A DNA stretch of 64,000 nucleotides, taken from NCBI GenBank assembly GCA_914767715.1, contig OU612066.1:6701001-6765000 (forward strand), given 5' to 3'. The translations under genes and the position numbers were made by a program. The notes under the pieces are model-generated. The model was not told the origin of the DNA, ran no database searches, and saw only the letters and a program-made list of their open reading frames with translations. The DNA comes from Membranipora membranacea (taxonomy: Eukaryota > Bryozoa > Gymnolaemata > Cheilostomatida > Membraniporidae). Of this stretch, positions 37,301 to 47,561 are shown piece by piece; within the stretch, counting starts at the first letter, position 1, and the number at the start of each line of letters is the position of its first letter.

Positions 37301-40300
37301 CTCTTGTAGCAGTGTGTGTGTTGGGCGAGTTCACCGATGCATGTGTCTGTGATTGTTTCAGGTACCGACGTGACATGGCTAGTCGACAACAGAGAGATGA
37401 GCGAGCCACTCTAAGAGGACCTGCTCCTGATCATCGCTCTATACAGAGACAGAATATCACATCATCTATCATAGCACCAGCTGGTGGTCAGCCACCGCTA
37501 CCAGCGAGACCGCACAGTACAACCAACGGCAGCATCCGCAGAGCGGTATGTTCAATTACTACATTGCAAACTTAAGTGCTGACCCAAAAGTGCTCTACAG
37601 GTTCATCCTAATAATATCAATAAGCGATTTTGCTGAGTGTTTATGTTAAGAGTCTTATGGAGTCCAGGCTTGGATGAAGGGTTCAAGGCTCATATGAAGC
37701 AGAGCCAGTAGCCACAAATACCTAAATTTCCTCAAGTTTGAACAAATGTGCCTGCTTTTGGAGTTGCTCCTCCTTGATCCAGTAGAATGGGAGCGACCCA
37801 AAATGCAGGCAAATTTAATCACACTTGATTTAGATTAACCTTATTATTCAGGTAAAGGTCTTGTACCAGCTGATATTTGGTTACCTCTTGAGATTTCTAA
37901 CCTCATCAATGTGTTATAGTGTGTTTTACTGTGTTTTTTGAATTGGCATACTTTTGTAATGAATTTCAGGTTTTACGCGACAAATCCGCAGCAAGTATAA
38001 GGCAGGTCTACTCGGCTATGCAGCAGCCACCACCAAGGGTTAGCTCATACAAAGCAATGAGTGACTTGCCATAAAACTTCATCGCTTACTTAACATTTTA
38101 AAATTATGCTCCATGCCTGTTGCCTGCCCTGAAAAACTTTTTGTGGTCCTCCCCTCCACCAGCTCTGCTTAGTTGATTGTTCTCTCCACCCCACTAGCCT
38201 ATGCTTGTGGAGGCAGGGGTATGAATCATGGGACAAACCTTCCTGACACTTTCCAATAGGGATTGATCAACTGGGGCAAAATGTGAAAAGTTGTTTGAAT
38301 TACGCCAACATGGGAGCAGGCTGTTTTAAAATTGAACCCCCTTGGTTTTAACTGTAAAGTGAATCTCTACCTAGATGATGACATGAGGAGAGATTGATAC
38401 TGGTTCAAATTATGACTCGTAAAATAGAGTTATATTTGGCTTTAATAGGAGTTTTCTAGCTAGATGAAGCAGCTGTGAACTTTTGAACCATATCCTAGTT
38501 TGTGCTAGGCTCATATCACAATGACGCTTCACCGTTCCATCGCTTTCATTGAGCAAGGGGAAATCCATGTTCTTTTACGTTAGTTAAATGCTGGGATTTC
38601 ATGTCAATTTTTGATCACATGTTATGGAGAGAGAAAAAATCAGTATAGTATGTGACCTTTCTTTTTGGATAATATTCAAAGGGCAGGGAGTCAGAGTTTT
38701 TGTCGGAAACCTTCTCCAATTTGTGATAAAAAAACAGAATGCAGTCAACCTGTAAAAGAATATTGAACGGCTTTTTCTACTGTATAATCATCAGGGCTCT
38801 TTCTGCTGCGTGCTGACTTATGTAATGAATTGCAGGTTCCTCGCAATAAAACAGCCAGCAAGAGGCAGGCCTACTCTAAACTGGACGTTCCTCCACCAAG
38901 GGTTAGATCATACAACACAATGTGTGACTCACCAATCATTTCATAGCTTACTCAAATCTTAAACTATGCTTTGCATCATTTTCTTATATCTTGCCCCATC
39001 CCCGCTTTCACACGTTTCACAAATGCAGATTTTGGGAAACTACACGGAATTGGAACACTCCCATAGAAGTGTAGTCATTCTTGCTGCTCCTAGATTTTGA
39101 ATATTAGATGTAATTCACAGCCTTTGCTCTGCATTTTTCTTTACTGCTTCTAATTTTCAGGCACAACAGATTTCTGCACACTTCAAGTTACACACATCTG
39201 CAGCATAGAATATGCAGAAAGCACAACTAGAGAGTGGTGTACATTTCGAATGCTGCACATTAGGCTACAACTTGTACTAGATGGTTTTCTTCTTGTTTAA
39301 AGCGATAAACTATTCCAAGGCGTCAGAAAACAGTTAATGGTTTTTCTTGCCATTTTGTACTTTTCTAATCTCTTATTACGGTTTTCTAGCCTCCAGCCAT
39401 ACCTAGTGACCCACCTCCGATTAACAGATTATTAGCTGGAGATGGTTTAGATGGGCTCAGAAACCCGTCTGCTATCTTAGCTGGTGAATGGATGGATATC
39501 ATGCAACAAGAGAAGACGCATAATTTCAAGGTAAAATACGGCACACGTTTTAACTGTACAGCAATCAGTAAACTATTCAGAATCTCCTACCCTAGAGAAG
39601 TATACACAATAACTAGAGTTTAATTTGGCTAGTTTGGGTCACTCAATGTAGTACGCTAGCACATCATTCTTTGCTAGCTTAGGCGTCACTTAGCATTTTC
39701 AGGATGAGTAAATGTTCATTTACCACAAATTCAGTTGTTCCAATCAAGTACCAAGATGAGAACTGTCCCTACATATATTTTACACTTTGTTGCTTTTGGC
39801 TTTGGGTTAACCAAGAGGAGGCTTTCTTATTCATGGTTGGAATGTTAAATTTTCTCAACATTTTTCTTTGGATGTGCAACATGCTTAGCTTTTTACTATT
39901 TGTAGACAACGACATTCAAATCGATAGCCAACTGTTGGTGTGAATTCTGTTTTCACTTCATGTGGGGTTTGATACAGCAAGGTGTTGAATGTCAAGGTAA
40001 GAGTTTAGTTAGTAAGTTTACCTTCTAATACTGCCTGTAAATCACAGACTTAGTGTGTAGCATGGCCTACTTGGTTTAAGTTTAGTGCAACTATTCAGAA
40101 TAAAGATACGATTTCTTCTCTGTTTTTGAAACATGACCCTGTGTTCTCAAAATGTAAAACCTTCACAATAATATAATCAATCGCTCAGCACAATGAGATT
40201 TTTTGTTCAACAGTTGTTAAGTACTTTCCAAATTTACTTTCAATTCTCGTTTTAGATTGCGGGTTCAGAGCTCATAAGAAATGCTCAGAAAAGTTGCCAA

Positions 40301-42427
40301 ATGATTGCATGCCAAACATGAAGAAGCTGAAGCGGATGTTTGGTTTGGATCTGACTACATTGCTCAAAGCTACTAACAAATCAATTCCTTATGTTGTGGA
40401 AAAATGTGTGGAGGAAATAGAGCGTAGAGGTGAGTATCCCACGATGCAATTCTCTGGAATTCCCAATGAAAATTAACAAGAGGCTAATCTGCCTTGCTCT
40501 GGAGTAACTTGCCCTGAACCTGTCCAGTACTCTTGAACCATGATGAGGTAATCACTCATGTTCAATTAGGATGATGCCATGTTACAGTCTTGTCAGTATT
40601 TTTTTTTATTCCTTAAATAATCTGACACAGCTAAAAACAAACCATATATTATATATACCATACATATTCCGAGATCCAGATGATCTTTTCCGAGTATGTA
40701 TATATGAGTTTTACTTCTCTCAAAAGTGAGCAGATAATTCCATATATTAAGTAAATGCTTTATGTTCTTGCAGGCCTGCATCATGAAGGATTATACAGGG
40801 TAGCTGGTTTTCATGACAACATTGAGGATATCAGAAAAGAATTTGATTTAGGTGAGTTTATTCCAAACTTTGTGTATATGTTACTGTATCATGACTGACA
40901 AGTGTGAATCATCTATGAGCAGAGTCACTTACGTTGCCCTCATGTCAATGAACCTCCCTGTTTCCGATAATGCTATATGGTTAGATATCATATGCAGTAA
41001 ATTAAATTTGTGTATATCGCCCTATCCCCGTCCCCCTCAATCTTCCTTGCGAAGTGACAGTAGGAGTTCTAGGACGGTAGGCCGAACTGAATGCCCATAA
41101 CCCAATACTCAATATTTCCCTAAGCCGAATATTGAGTGCAACAGTAACATATAGATATTTGGTACGTTGTGAGGCTTCAGGCATATTGTAGTTATTTTAC
41201 TCTTCTATATCAACTATTGAATACCTTGTTGTAGATGGTGATGCAGATATAACAGAGAAAGTATACAGTGATATAAACACAATCACTAGTGTACTGAAAC
41301 TATTCTTTAGACAGCTGCCTGTACCATTGATTACCGTGGAAGTATATCCTAAACTTACTGGAACAGGTAAGCTAAACTTACTCTCCCCCATGATGTTCTG
41401 CTGAAGAAAAACATTGAGTAATGTCAATGGTTGATGCTCATAGCTAGTGGTGATTGATCTTAGTTTGGAAAATGTTTCAGAAATTGTAAAAGTGGCCGAC
41501 CTGCACTATTTATAACTTGGCTTTCATTGTCTATAATAATTCACAAAATATACTTCGCCATAAGTCAAATTGAAAAATCAAACATGAATTCCCTAGCAGT
41601 AGCAACTTCTCTGCTCTGCTAATCAATACAAAAAAGCTGAAAGAGACCTAAAGGATTATCATATCAAGCATTTTACCATAATGTCTCAATTTCTGTTTAC
41701 AGTACACGATGAAGACAATGCAAGAAAACTCCAACTAGATATAAAATCAGCTTTATCCCCCTTACCTACGTCTCATTTTCAAACTCTCAAGTATCTCATA
41801 GGTCATCTCAACAGGTAATTATCATCAATTGTGCATCAAATTCAATTCATTTATATATTCTTCAAAAATCTGCGGTTTAAAATATGTTGCTAATGAATTT
41901 CTGGGTACTAAGTATTATTTTTGCTTGATCCCACCTGTTAGCTGACCTAGTGATTTCATCTCTAGTTGTTGCCTGAGTGTTACACTTGATATACCTGTAA
42001 AAGGCCACCAATCATCACGGGCCTGCTACCTGTCCTGATGTCTATCACCACCAATCATCACAGGCGTGTTACTTGTCCTGATGTCTAGCACCACCAATCA
42101 TCACGGCGTGTGACTTGTCCTGATGTCTAGCACCACCAATCATCACGGGCGTGTGACTTGTCCTGATGTCTAGCACCACCAATCATCACGGGCGTGTAAC
42201 TTGTCCTGCAGTCTACAACCGGTATTACTTTGTTTTATTTTATTTACAGGGTAACACAACACACTGACAAGAATAAAATGTCTGCAGAGAATTTGGCGAT
42301 CGTTTTTGCACCAACAATATTGCAATCTCCGCAGAATGATCCAATGGCAGCCATAGCAGCAGGCAGGATAGAGTCCAGAGTTATAGAAGCACTCATTCTC
42401 AACTACATAGCAGTCTTTGAGAAATGA
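31379..42427 (+). CDS. CHN: Chimaerin, SH2-C1-RhoGAP protein (complete, 561 residues)
   Basis: Sixteen exons: 31379-31400, 33054-33089, 33497-33552, 34376-34407, 35545-35655, 36842-37045, 37362-37545, 37970-38038, 38836-38901, 39390-39530, 39906-39996, 40256-40429, 40774-40851, 41235-41366, 41703-41814, 42250-42427. All phases match. The SH2 domain carries the phosphotyrosine-binding YLVRES. A long proline-rich linker follows ([25 protein letters not shown]). The C1 domain (HNFK... to ...CSEKLPNDC) keeps its Cys/His set. The RhoGAP domain has the arginine finger in EGLYRVAG and ends at a TGA. Chimaerins are GTPase activators for Rac controlled by phosphotyrosine and diacylglycerol at membranes. 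It is about 90 residues longer than human beta2-chimaerin, mostly in the linker. The ATG is chosen because it is followed by a phase-compatible donor; a longer 5' exon is possible. Confidence 0.96.
35725..35801. repeat. 77-bp foldback element, copy 2
   Basis: In a chimaerin intron right after the SH2 exon. The left arm GGAGTTGCTCCCCTCCACT pairs with AGTGGAGGGGAGCAACTC, with outer ends TTGCCTGT / ACAGGCAA. The near-perfect arms suggest a young insertion. Confidence 0.85.
36148..36240 (+). repeat. tRNA-like sequence with A and B boxes (SINE candidate)
   Basis: Exact-looking A box TGGTGCAATCGG (36155-36166) and B box GGTTCGAATCC (36217-36227) lie in a chimaerin intron. They are about 17 bases further apart than in a standard tRNA, and the acceptor arms do not pair. 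The best reading is a tRNA-derived SINE or a tRNA pseudogene. Confidence 0.45.
37749..37812. repeat. 64-bp foldback element, copy 3
   Basis: In a chimaerin intron. TGCCTGCTTTTGGAGTTGCT at the left and GGGAGCGACCCAAAATGCAG at the right are inverted relatives. It is shorter and more decayed than copy 2. Confidence 0.65.
42004..42216. repeat. Minisatellite of five 42-43 bp units in the last chimaerin intron
   Basis: Five units of CACCAATCATCACGGGCGTG(T)..ACTTGTCCTGATGTCTAGCAC. The array stops about 30 bp before the last acceptor at 42248-42249, so unit number could influence splicing. It is direct repeats without spacers, so it is not a CRISPR array. Confidence 0.9.
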
Positions 42428-43508
42428 ACAGTCAAGTTAATTTAAAATTCATTATTGTCTTTCATATCTTGCAAAGCATGGCATCATGCTTTACGTCACG
42501 GCCACTCCTGCATTTCCTGCTGGTGGTGAAGGCATACCAGTCCCAGAGCTGTCGAGGATCACACAGGGTATCTCATCAATGTATTCTGTAGTATGATAAA
42601 AGCGGCATTTCCAATTTATGTTGAGATACCAAAGCAGAACCGATAAATAACACAAAGATCCGTGGTGGCGGGTCAGATATACAAGAAAACACAGTATACA
42701 TGGTAGACGACATGGTAAATTGATTTACAACAAGCTTTACGGATTTACAGCATTAATACAGTATATGGTATCTATCTAAGTGGTACATCACTATTGTAAA
42801 TTACCAGCCTGTCGCCTTTATATGTTTCTTTGCTCTTCAATTCCTTCTAGTCTTAAGTGGTGGGCATAATGATCCAACTTTTTCAATTATTTATTATAGA
42901 ACTACTGTTTAAATTAATATAAGGTAAATTTGTATGAATAACGGGAAACTGTGGAGTACTTTTGATAACAATGGGTGTTGTTTGTTACGATGGCGCAATT
43001 TTTGATGCTACCATCTGTTTGCAATATATTTTCTAACATACACTGTTTAAATTAATCTCACGTGAGAGATTTTTTTCTAACAGAATACCACTGAGCAGAG
43101 ATGTTTTTTTAAAGTATAAATTCTGTTGTAAAACACTGTCTGCATTATTATTTTTTTAATATGATTTACTAGCTTGTGGATAGAATTCTAAATTCCAACG
43201 AAACATATTTGTTGAGGTTATAGCTATGCTGTGTGATGGTGAACAACCGTAGCAGTTTTAGCTGACAGGTATACAATACATTCACATCGAGATACTTTAC
43301 TTGTATCATATAGAAATACCATTACAGTCTGTCCCTGTCTGGTCTGGTCTGAAATGTACTGATAATTATACAATTCATTTCTTGATTCAGTGAGATTACA
43401 ATTGGTTTGTTGTAAGATTAATGTTGCTGAAGCACTGTCTTCTTTTGTCACTCGGTGTTGCTGACAGTTTTGACAAAATCCCGACCCCATATTCAGTGTA
43501 TTGTGAGA
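42428..43508. other. Chimaerin 3' UTR and intergenic DNA
   Basis: AT-rich sequence after the chimaerin stop codon. No perfect AATAAA was found close to the stop. No gene is recognised before the duplicated block that begins at about 43509. Confidence 0.45.
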
Positions 43509-44102
43509 ATGGATGAGTGATAAAAGAAGGTTTTGTACAAAGCAACTCAATTGTATTTATTTATGCTGACCATGGACAAGCACAAGCCAAATAAGTTAGC
43601 CTACAAGTTAACTGAAACAAGTTCTGAGATGGGCATTGACCCCTAGGGCCTATTGTGTGTTTGCAGTAACTGACCAAAGATGGTGGGAGCTCCGAGCTTA
43701 GAAAAATACTATTACTGTTAAATTCAAAAACTTACATAAGAGTAAGAAGAACTCCAAATTTTAAAGACTATGAGCTAATGATGTCATAAGAAAATTATTT
43801 GTGAGTTCGATATTTCTCAGGCTCACAAAGAATGTCGTTGGAAGATGAACTCCTGATCCGGTATATAGTTCATATGCAATGAAGATAAGAGACTCTGAAT
43901 GTTGTGCCTTTGAAATACTTACATGAAAAAGACGTTACAATTATCGTGTCAGTTCTATTTCGTAAAATCATACATTAGCATAGAAAAAAGCTGTTCTAAG
44001 TTCATACACAGCAAAAATGGTCGACAACAAGCAGATGTTAAGTTCTGAGTGACGACTTTGGTGCATAACACAAAACATTTGACCCAACAAAATAATTAAA
44101 CA

Positions 44103-47100
44103 CTAATTTGTGAACCTAGATGGTTTATAAAAAAAATTACAAACTTTGTTTGATGTATCAGTCGTAAAAAGATTTTGGTGGGTGTTTGGGATCAAAATTG
44201 GCTTAGCCTTTACAAGGTCATCCTTTGTTGATAACTCATGTGATGGCTCTGAGTCATAGATATTGTCCCTGGCATATTCTGGTAATACAGGACTTGAAGG
44301 GGGCATTGGAATGTCACAATAAATGTATGGTTGGTCCTCATCTGAATTTGATGTTTGAGACAAGCTATCACTGACTGGTTGTGATGCTTGTCTCGGCGGG
44401 GGAACTGGTGGTGAACCACCTCCATTTTGGTGGGCTTCAAAAGCATTTCCACAATGGTATACCGGAGATTCAGGCCTGGCGGAAGGCAGAGGGATGTCAC
44501 AATAAGCGTATGATTGGTCGTCATCTGAACATGAGACTTGAGACAAGTTGTCGCTGCCACTACTCACTTCTGCTGAAGTTGAGGGAGAGTTAAAATGAGG
44601 TGGTAGTGAGGGTGGTAATGCTGGTCTGGACGGGGGAACAGATGGTGGACTGTCTCTATTTTTGTGGACTCCAAAAGCATTTTCACAATCATATTCTGAA
44701 AATTTGTGGCCGAAGGAAGGCAGAGGGATGTCACAATAAGCATTTTCCTGATCATTGCGTGAACTTGAGGCTTGAGACCAGTTATCACTGACACTATTCC
44801 AACCTGCTGAAGTTGAGGGAAGTTCCAGATTAGCTGGTAGCGAGGGTAGAATCGCTGGTCTGGGAGGAGGTTCAGGTGGTAAGTTAGCCTTGGAGGCTTT
44901 GGTTGTGGTATTGCAGTGAGCTGGATCAAGGATGTCCTCATAAATATGCTCTGGGTCCGATTGAAGAGGGCAGTCTGTAGCTAATGGGATAGGGAGAGGT
45001 GGTAACGGCCTAACTTTAAATGGATTTTCTTGTTTGATTTCTGCCCCGATAGAATTTCCATGGTTCCCACTTCTGTCATCGTTGTGAGCTTCTATATCTA
45101 GCTTTTCAAATGTGCTGAGCTCAATTTCTATAAACATATAGTATATCCATCAGCCTGTATTCTATGATCACAAATAACAGAGACTATGATCGCTGAGTGC
45201 CTTCTACAGTGGTCAGTAATGCCAAAAAGCGTCAATTTTAATATATAATAAATCAGTGTTTTTACTTAGGTATGAAACATTGTGACCGCTCCATTGCAAA
45301 CACAACAAATCAAAACTTGAGACCTTACAGAGCAGATCTCTTGCATGTGGGATTCTCATTACCATATAAAACATACCTTTAAAGACTCCATCACGAGTTG
45401 AGCTTTGATGCGGAGTCCTGAGATTAAAGTCTTTCTTTTCTTTTTTTTGTGTAGACCAAATACGATAGACGCTATGCCAATCATAAGTAGTGCCATTACG
45501 GAGATACATATTGCCACTTGGCCCTCCCATTTCATACTTTCTCTCTCAGTAGAGCCTTTCAATTCATTATCATCCTCAGTTCCGGTAGCTACATAATTTG
45601 AAATTATTGTTTTGTATTCAGTAAACAACTTGCGAGCCAAGTCATATGAGTAACAAGAATAATTTACATTTGATAGACAAGAAAGTTGTCTTCTTTATCA
45701 GTCAGGGCAGACAACCTCCAAAACCATTTTACAAAGTCTATTGAATTGGGAAGAACGGCATAGATAGGGGCCTACTGTTGCTGTCAAGGGACAAGATGGT
45801 TCAAGGACTAATTCATTATCTTGATATATAGGCTTACCCTTGAGTAGAAGAGAGATTAAACGGTACTCCATATCTAGTGCATAAATGGATCCATCAGAGT
45901 TTGCTGCCAGTGTTAGCTGCTTGACTTTCAGTGGATGGCACTCCTGTACAGCTCCCTCATTAGGCAGGTAGTTGACTCCTGTACAGACTAGTGTGTTTTC
46001 TCCAGTGAGAACATTCAAAATTACCATTTCATTTGGTTTTTGGGCTGTCTGACAGAGGAGAACCTCTGCATCTATGCTTACCGCCTGAGTGATCACAATG
46101 TTATTTTGAGTTGTGATTATTTTCGTTTGGTTTGTCTCAAAATCATAGCTGTAGAATGAGGAGATGTCTTCAAAAAATATGTACACTTTTGAAAAATTTT
46201 GACTGAACATAAAAGCGCTGATGGAATTTTTTGCCTCACCAAAGCTGTAAGATAAAGGCAGCTCATTTGCTGTAGTGTTCAGCTTGTAAATTGTGGAATC
46301 ATTTGTGTAATAAATGACATGTGAAGCTTTATCAAAGGCAATTGCTCCAGCTAATAATGATAGATTTTGGGTACTTAGGTTTTCTCCCCCACCCACCAAA
46401 GTGTTTATTATTGTTTCCTCACCAGTTTTAGTTCTTATACTTATTGAATCTTTGTCCCTGATTAGAAATTCGGTGGTGTTCATCTGAACAAATCCCAATA
46501 TATCTGTTCCAGTTCCAATCACAGACGTTGATCCGCGATTAGTTTTATCGAGTGAAAAAATTTGTTGCTCTAGCGAGTAATATAACAGATTTTTGTTATT
46601 TGCAGCAGGAGATAGGTTTTCATAATAAGCGCTTGAGTTGTAGTTGTAACTTTCACTGGATGTGAGGTTTACGTTCAAATTGTATCTGCAAAGAAAAAAG
46701 TGGAGCACTGAATTGGAAGCTCTAAGATCTTATAGCATTAACCTGGATCCAGTTCGCATGCATTAAAAACTGAGGGCTCATCAAGTGAATCACCAAATTG
46801 AAAGGATTCTTGAGAGGGAAGAATATCTGATTAATGTTATAGCATAATATAATATTTAATATTTTCTTCTCAATTCAATTTTGCTGCTAACACAATTCTT
46901 ATTTTACCTTTTAGTTGATCTTTCTAATTTGGCTTCGCAGGAATTAATTATCCAAATCCACAGCAGTGCTGACTGTAAAGAAAGACCATATTCCAAATAA
47001 AACACGTAAGTTATTTAAATCAATTGGAGTAATGATAACGGTGAAGGCGGCACAAGGAGCACATACCCTCAGAGTTTATGAACGGAGAATTGACAGCGTT

Positions 47101-47319
47101 AGGTTTTATTCAGTTGACTAGGCATCTTTGCTCAAATTTTCAGTCTCCACAATAGCTTAATTAACTAAAGGGGGTAAAAGTTGATATTCTTAGACATAGA
47201 AAACAAAACAGGATTTACGTTCCATCCGTTAAAAGTTCTCTATTCGACATTTCATTGCCTTACTTTTGAAAATAACTGAAACTTACCAATGCTTTGACAG
47301 AAGAAGGCAGTGTAGCCAT
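44103..47319 (-). CDS. R1: receptor with propeller-like ectodomain and YCDI/proline tail
   Basis: Exons: 47319-47287, 46972-46908, 46685-45725, 45628-45377, 45127-44103. Exons 1-2 give a signal peptide (MATLPSSVKAL-SALLWIWIINSCEA). Exon 3 is a glycosylation-rich ectodomain of about 320 residues with repeated strand patterns such as LLYYSLEQQIFSLD and VIYYTNDSTIYKLN, like beta-propeller blades. Exon 4 has one membrane helix and a poly-basic stop. Exon 5 has a tail of about 340 residues with YEDI (44942), YCDI (44738, 44504, 44321) and PEPPPR / PVPPPR motifs. Phases agree except at exon 4, which is one base shorter than in R2 (GACTTTAATC near 45422 against GACTTATAATC). Using the first AG inside exon 5 (exon start 45119) would restore the tail frame. 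It is likely a phosphotyrosine-signalling receptor; the family is unrecognised. The exon 3 donor (ATG|GTTTTG) is weak and inferred from phase and from R2. Confidence 0.75.
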
Positions 47320-47561
47320 TATACGGTATTTGATGAAGAAACTAAGCTCCTAGATCAATTAAAGATGATCTGATTTGTTTGAGGCTTTCGACAAACAATA
47401 ACTGTCTCTCTAGTACTGAGATTCGCTTATAACTGTGATGCCACCAAATGGAATCATTTGTATTTATAGAGGCTTCAATCTCCTTTATTCATATCAGAGT
47501 TTTTTTGCAAAAACATTACTACAGGCATGATTTCACAATATCTGAATCGATTGCTTCGTCG

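Noticed and set aside
42004-42216. CRISPR-like regular repeat array
   Set aside because: Units are contiguous with no unique spacers and lie in an animal gene intron; it is a minisatellite.
44210-44941. Additional minus- and plus-strand frames over the R1 tail
   Set aside because: Shifted readings of the repeated tail; the same shadows appear at 54784-55365 in R2.
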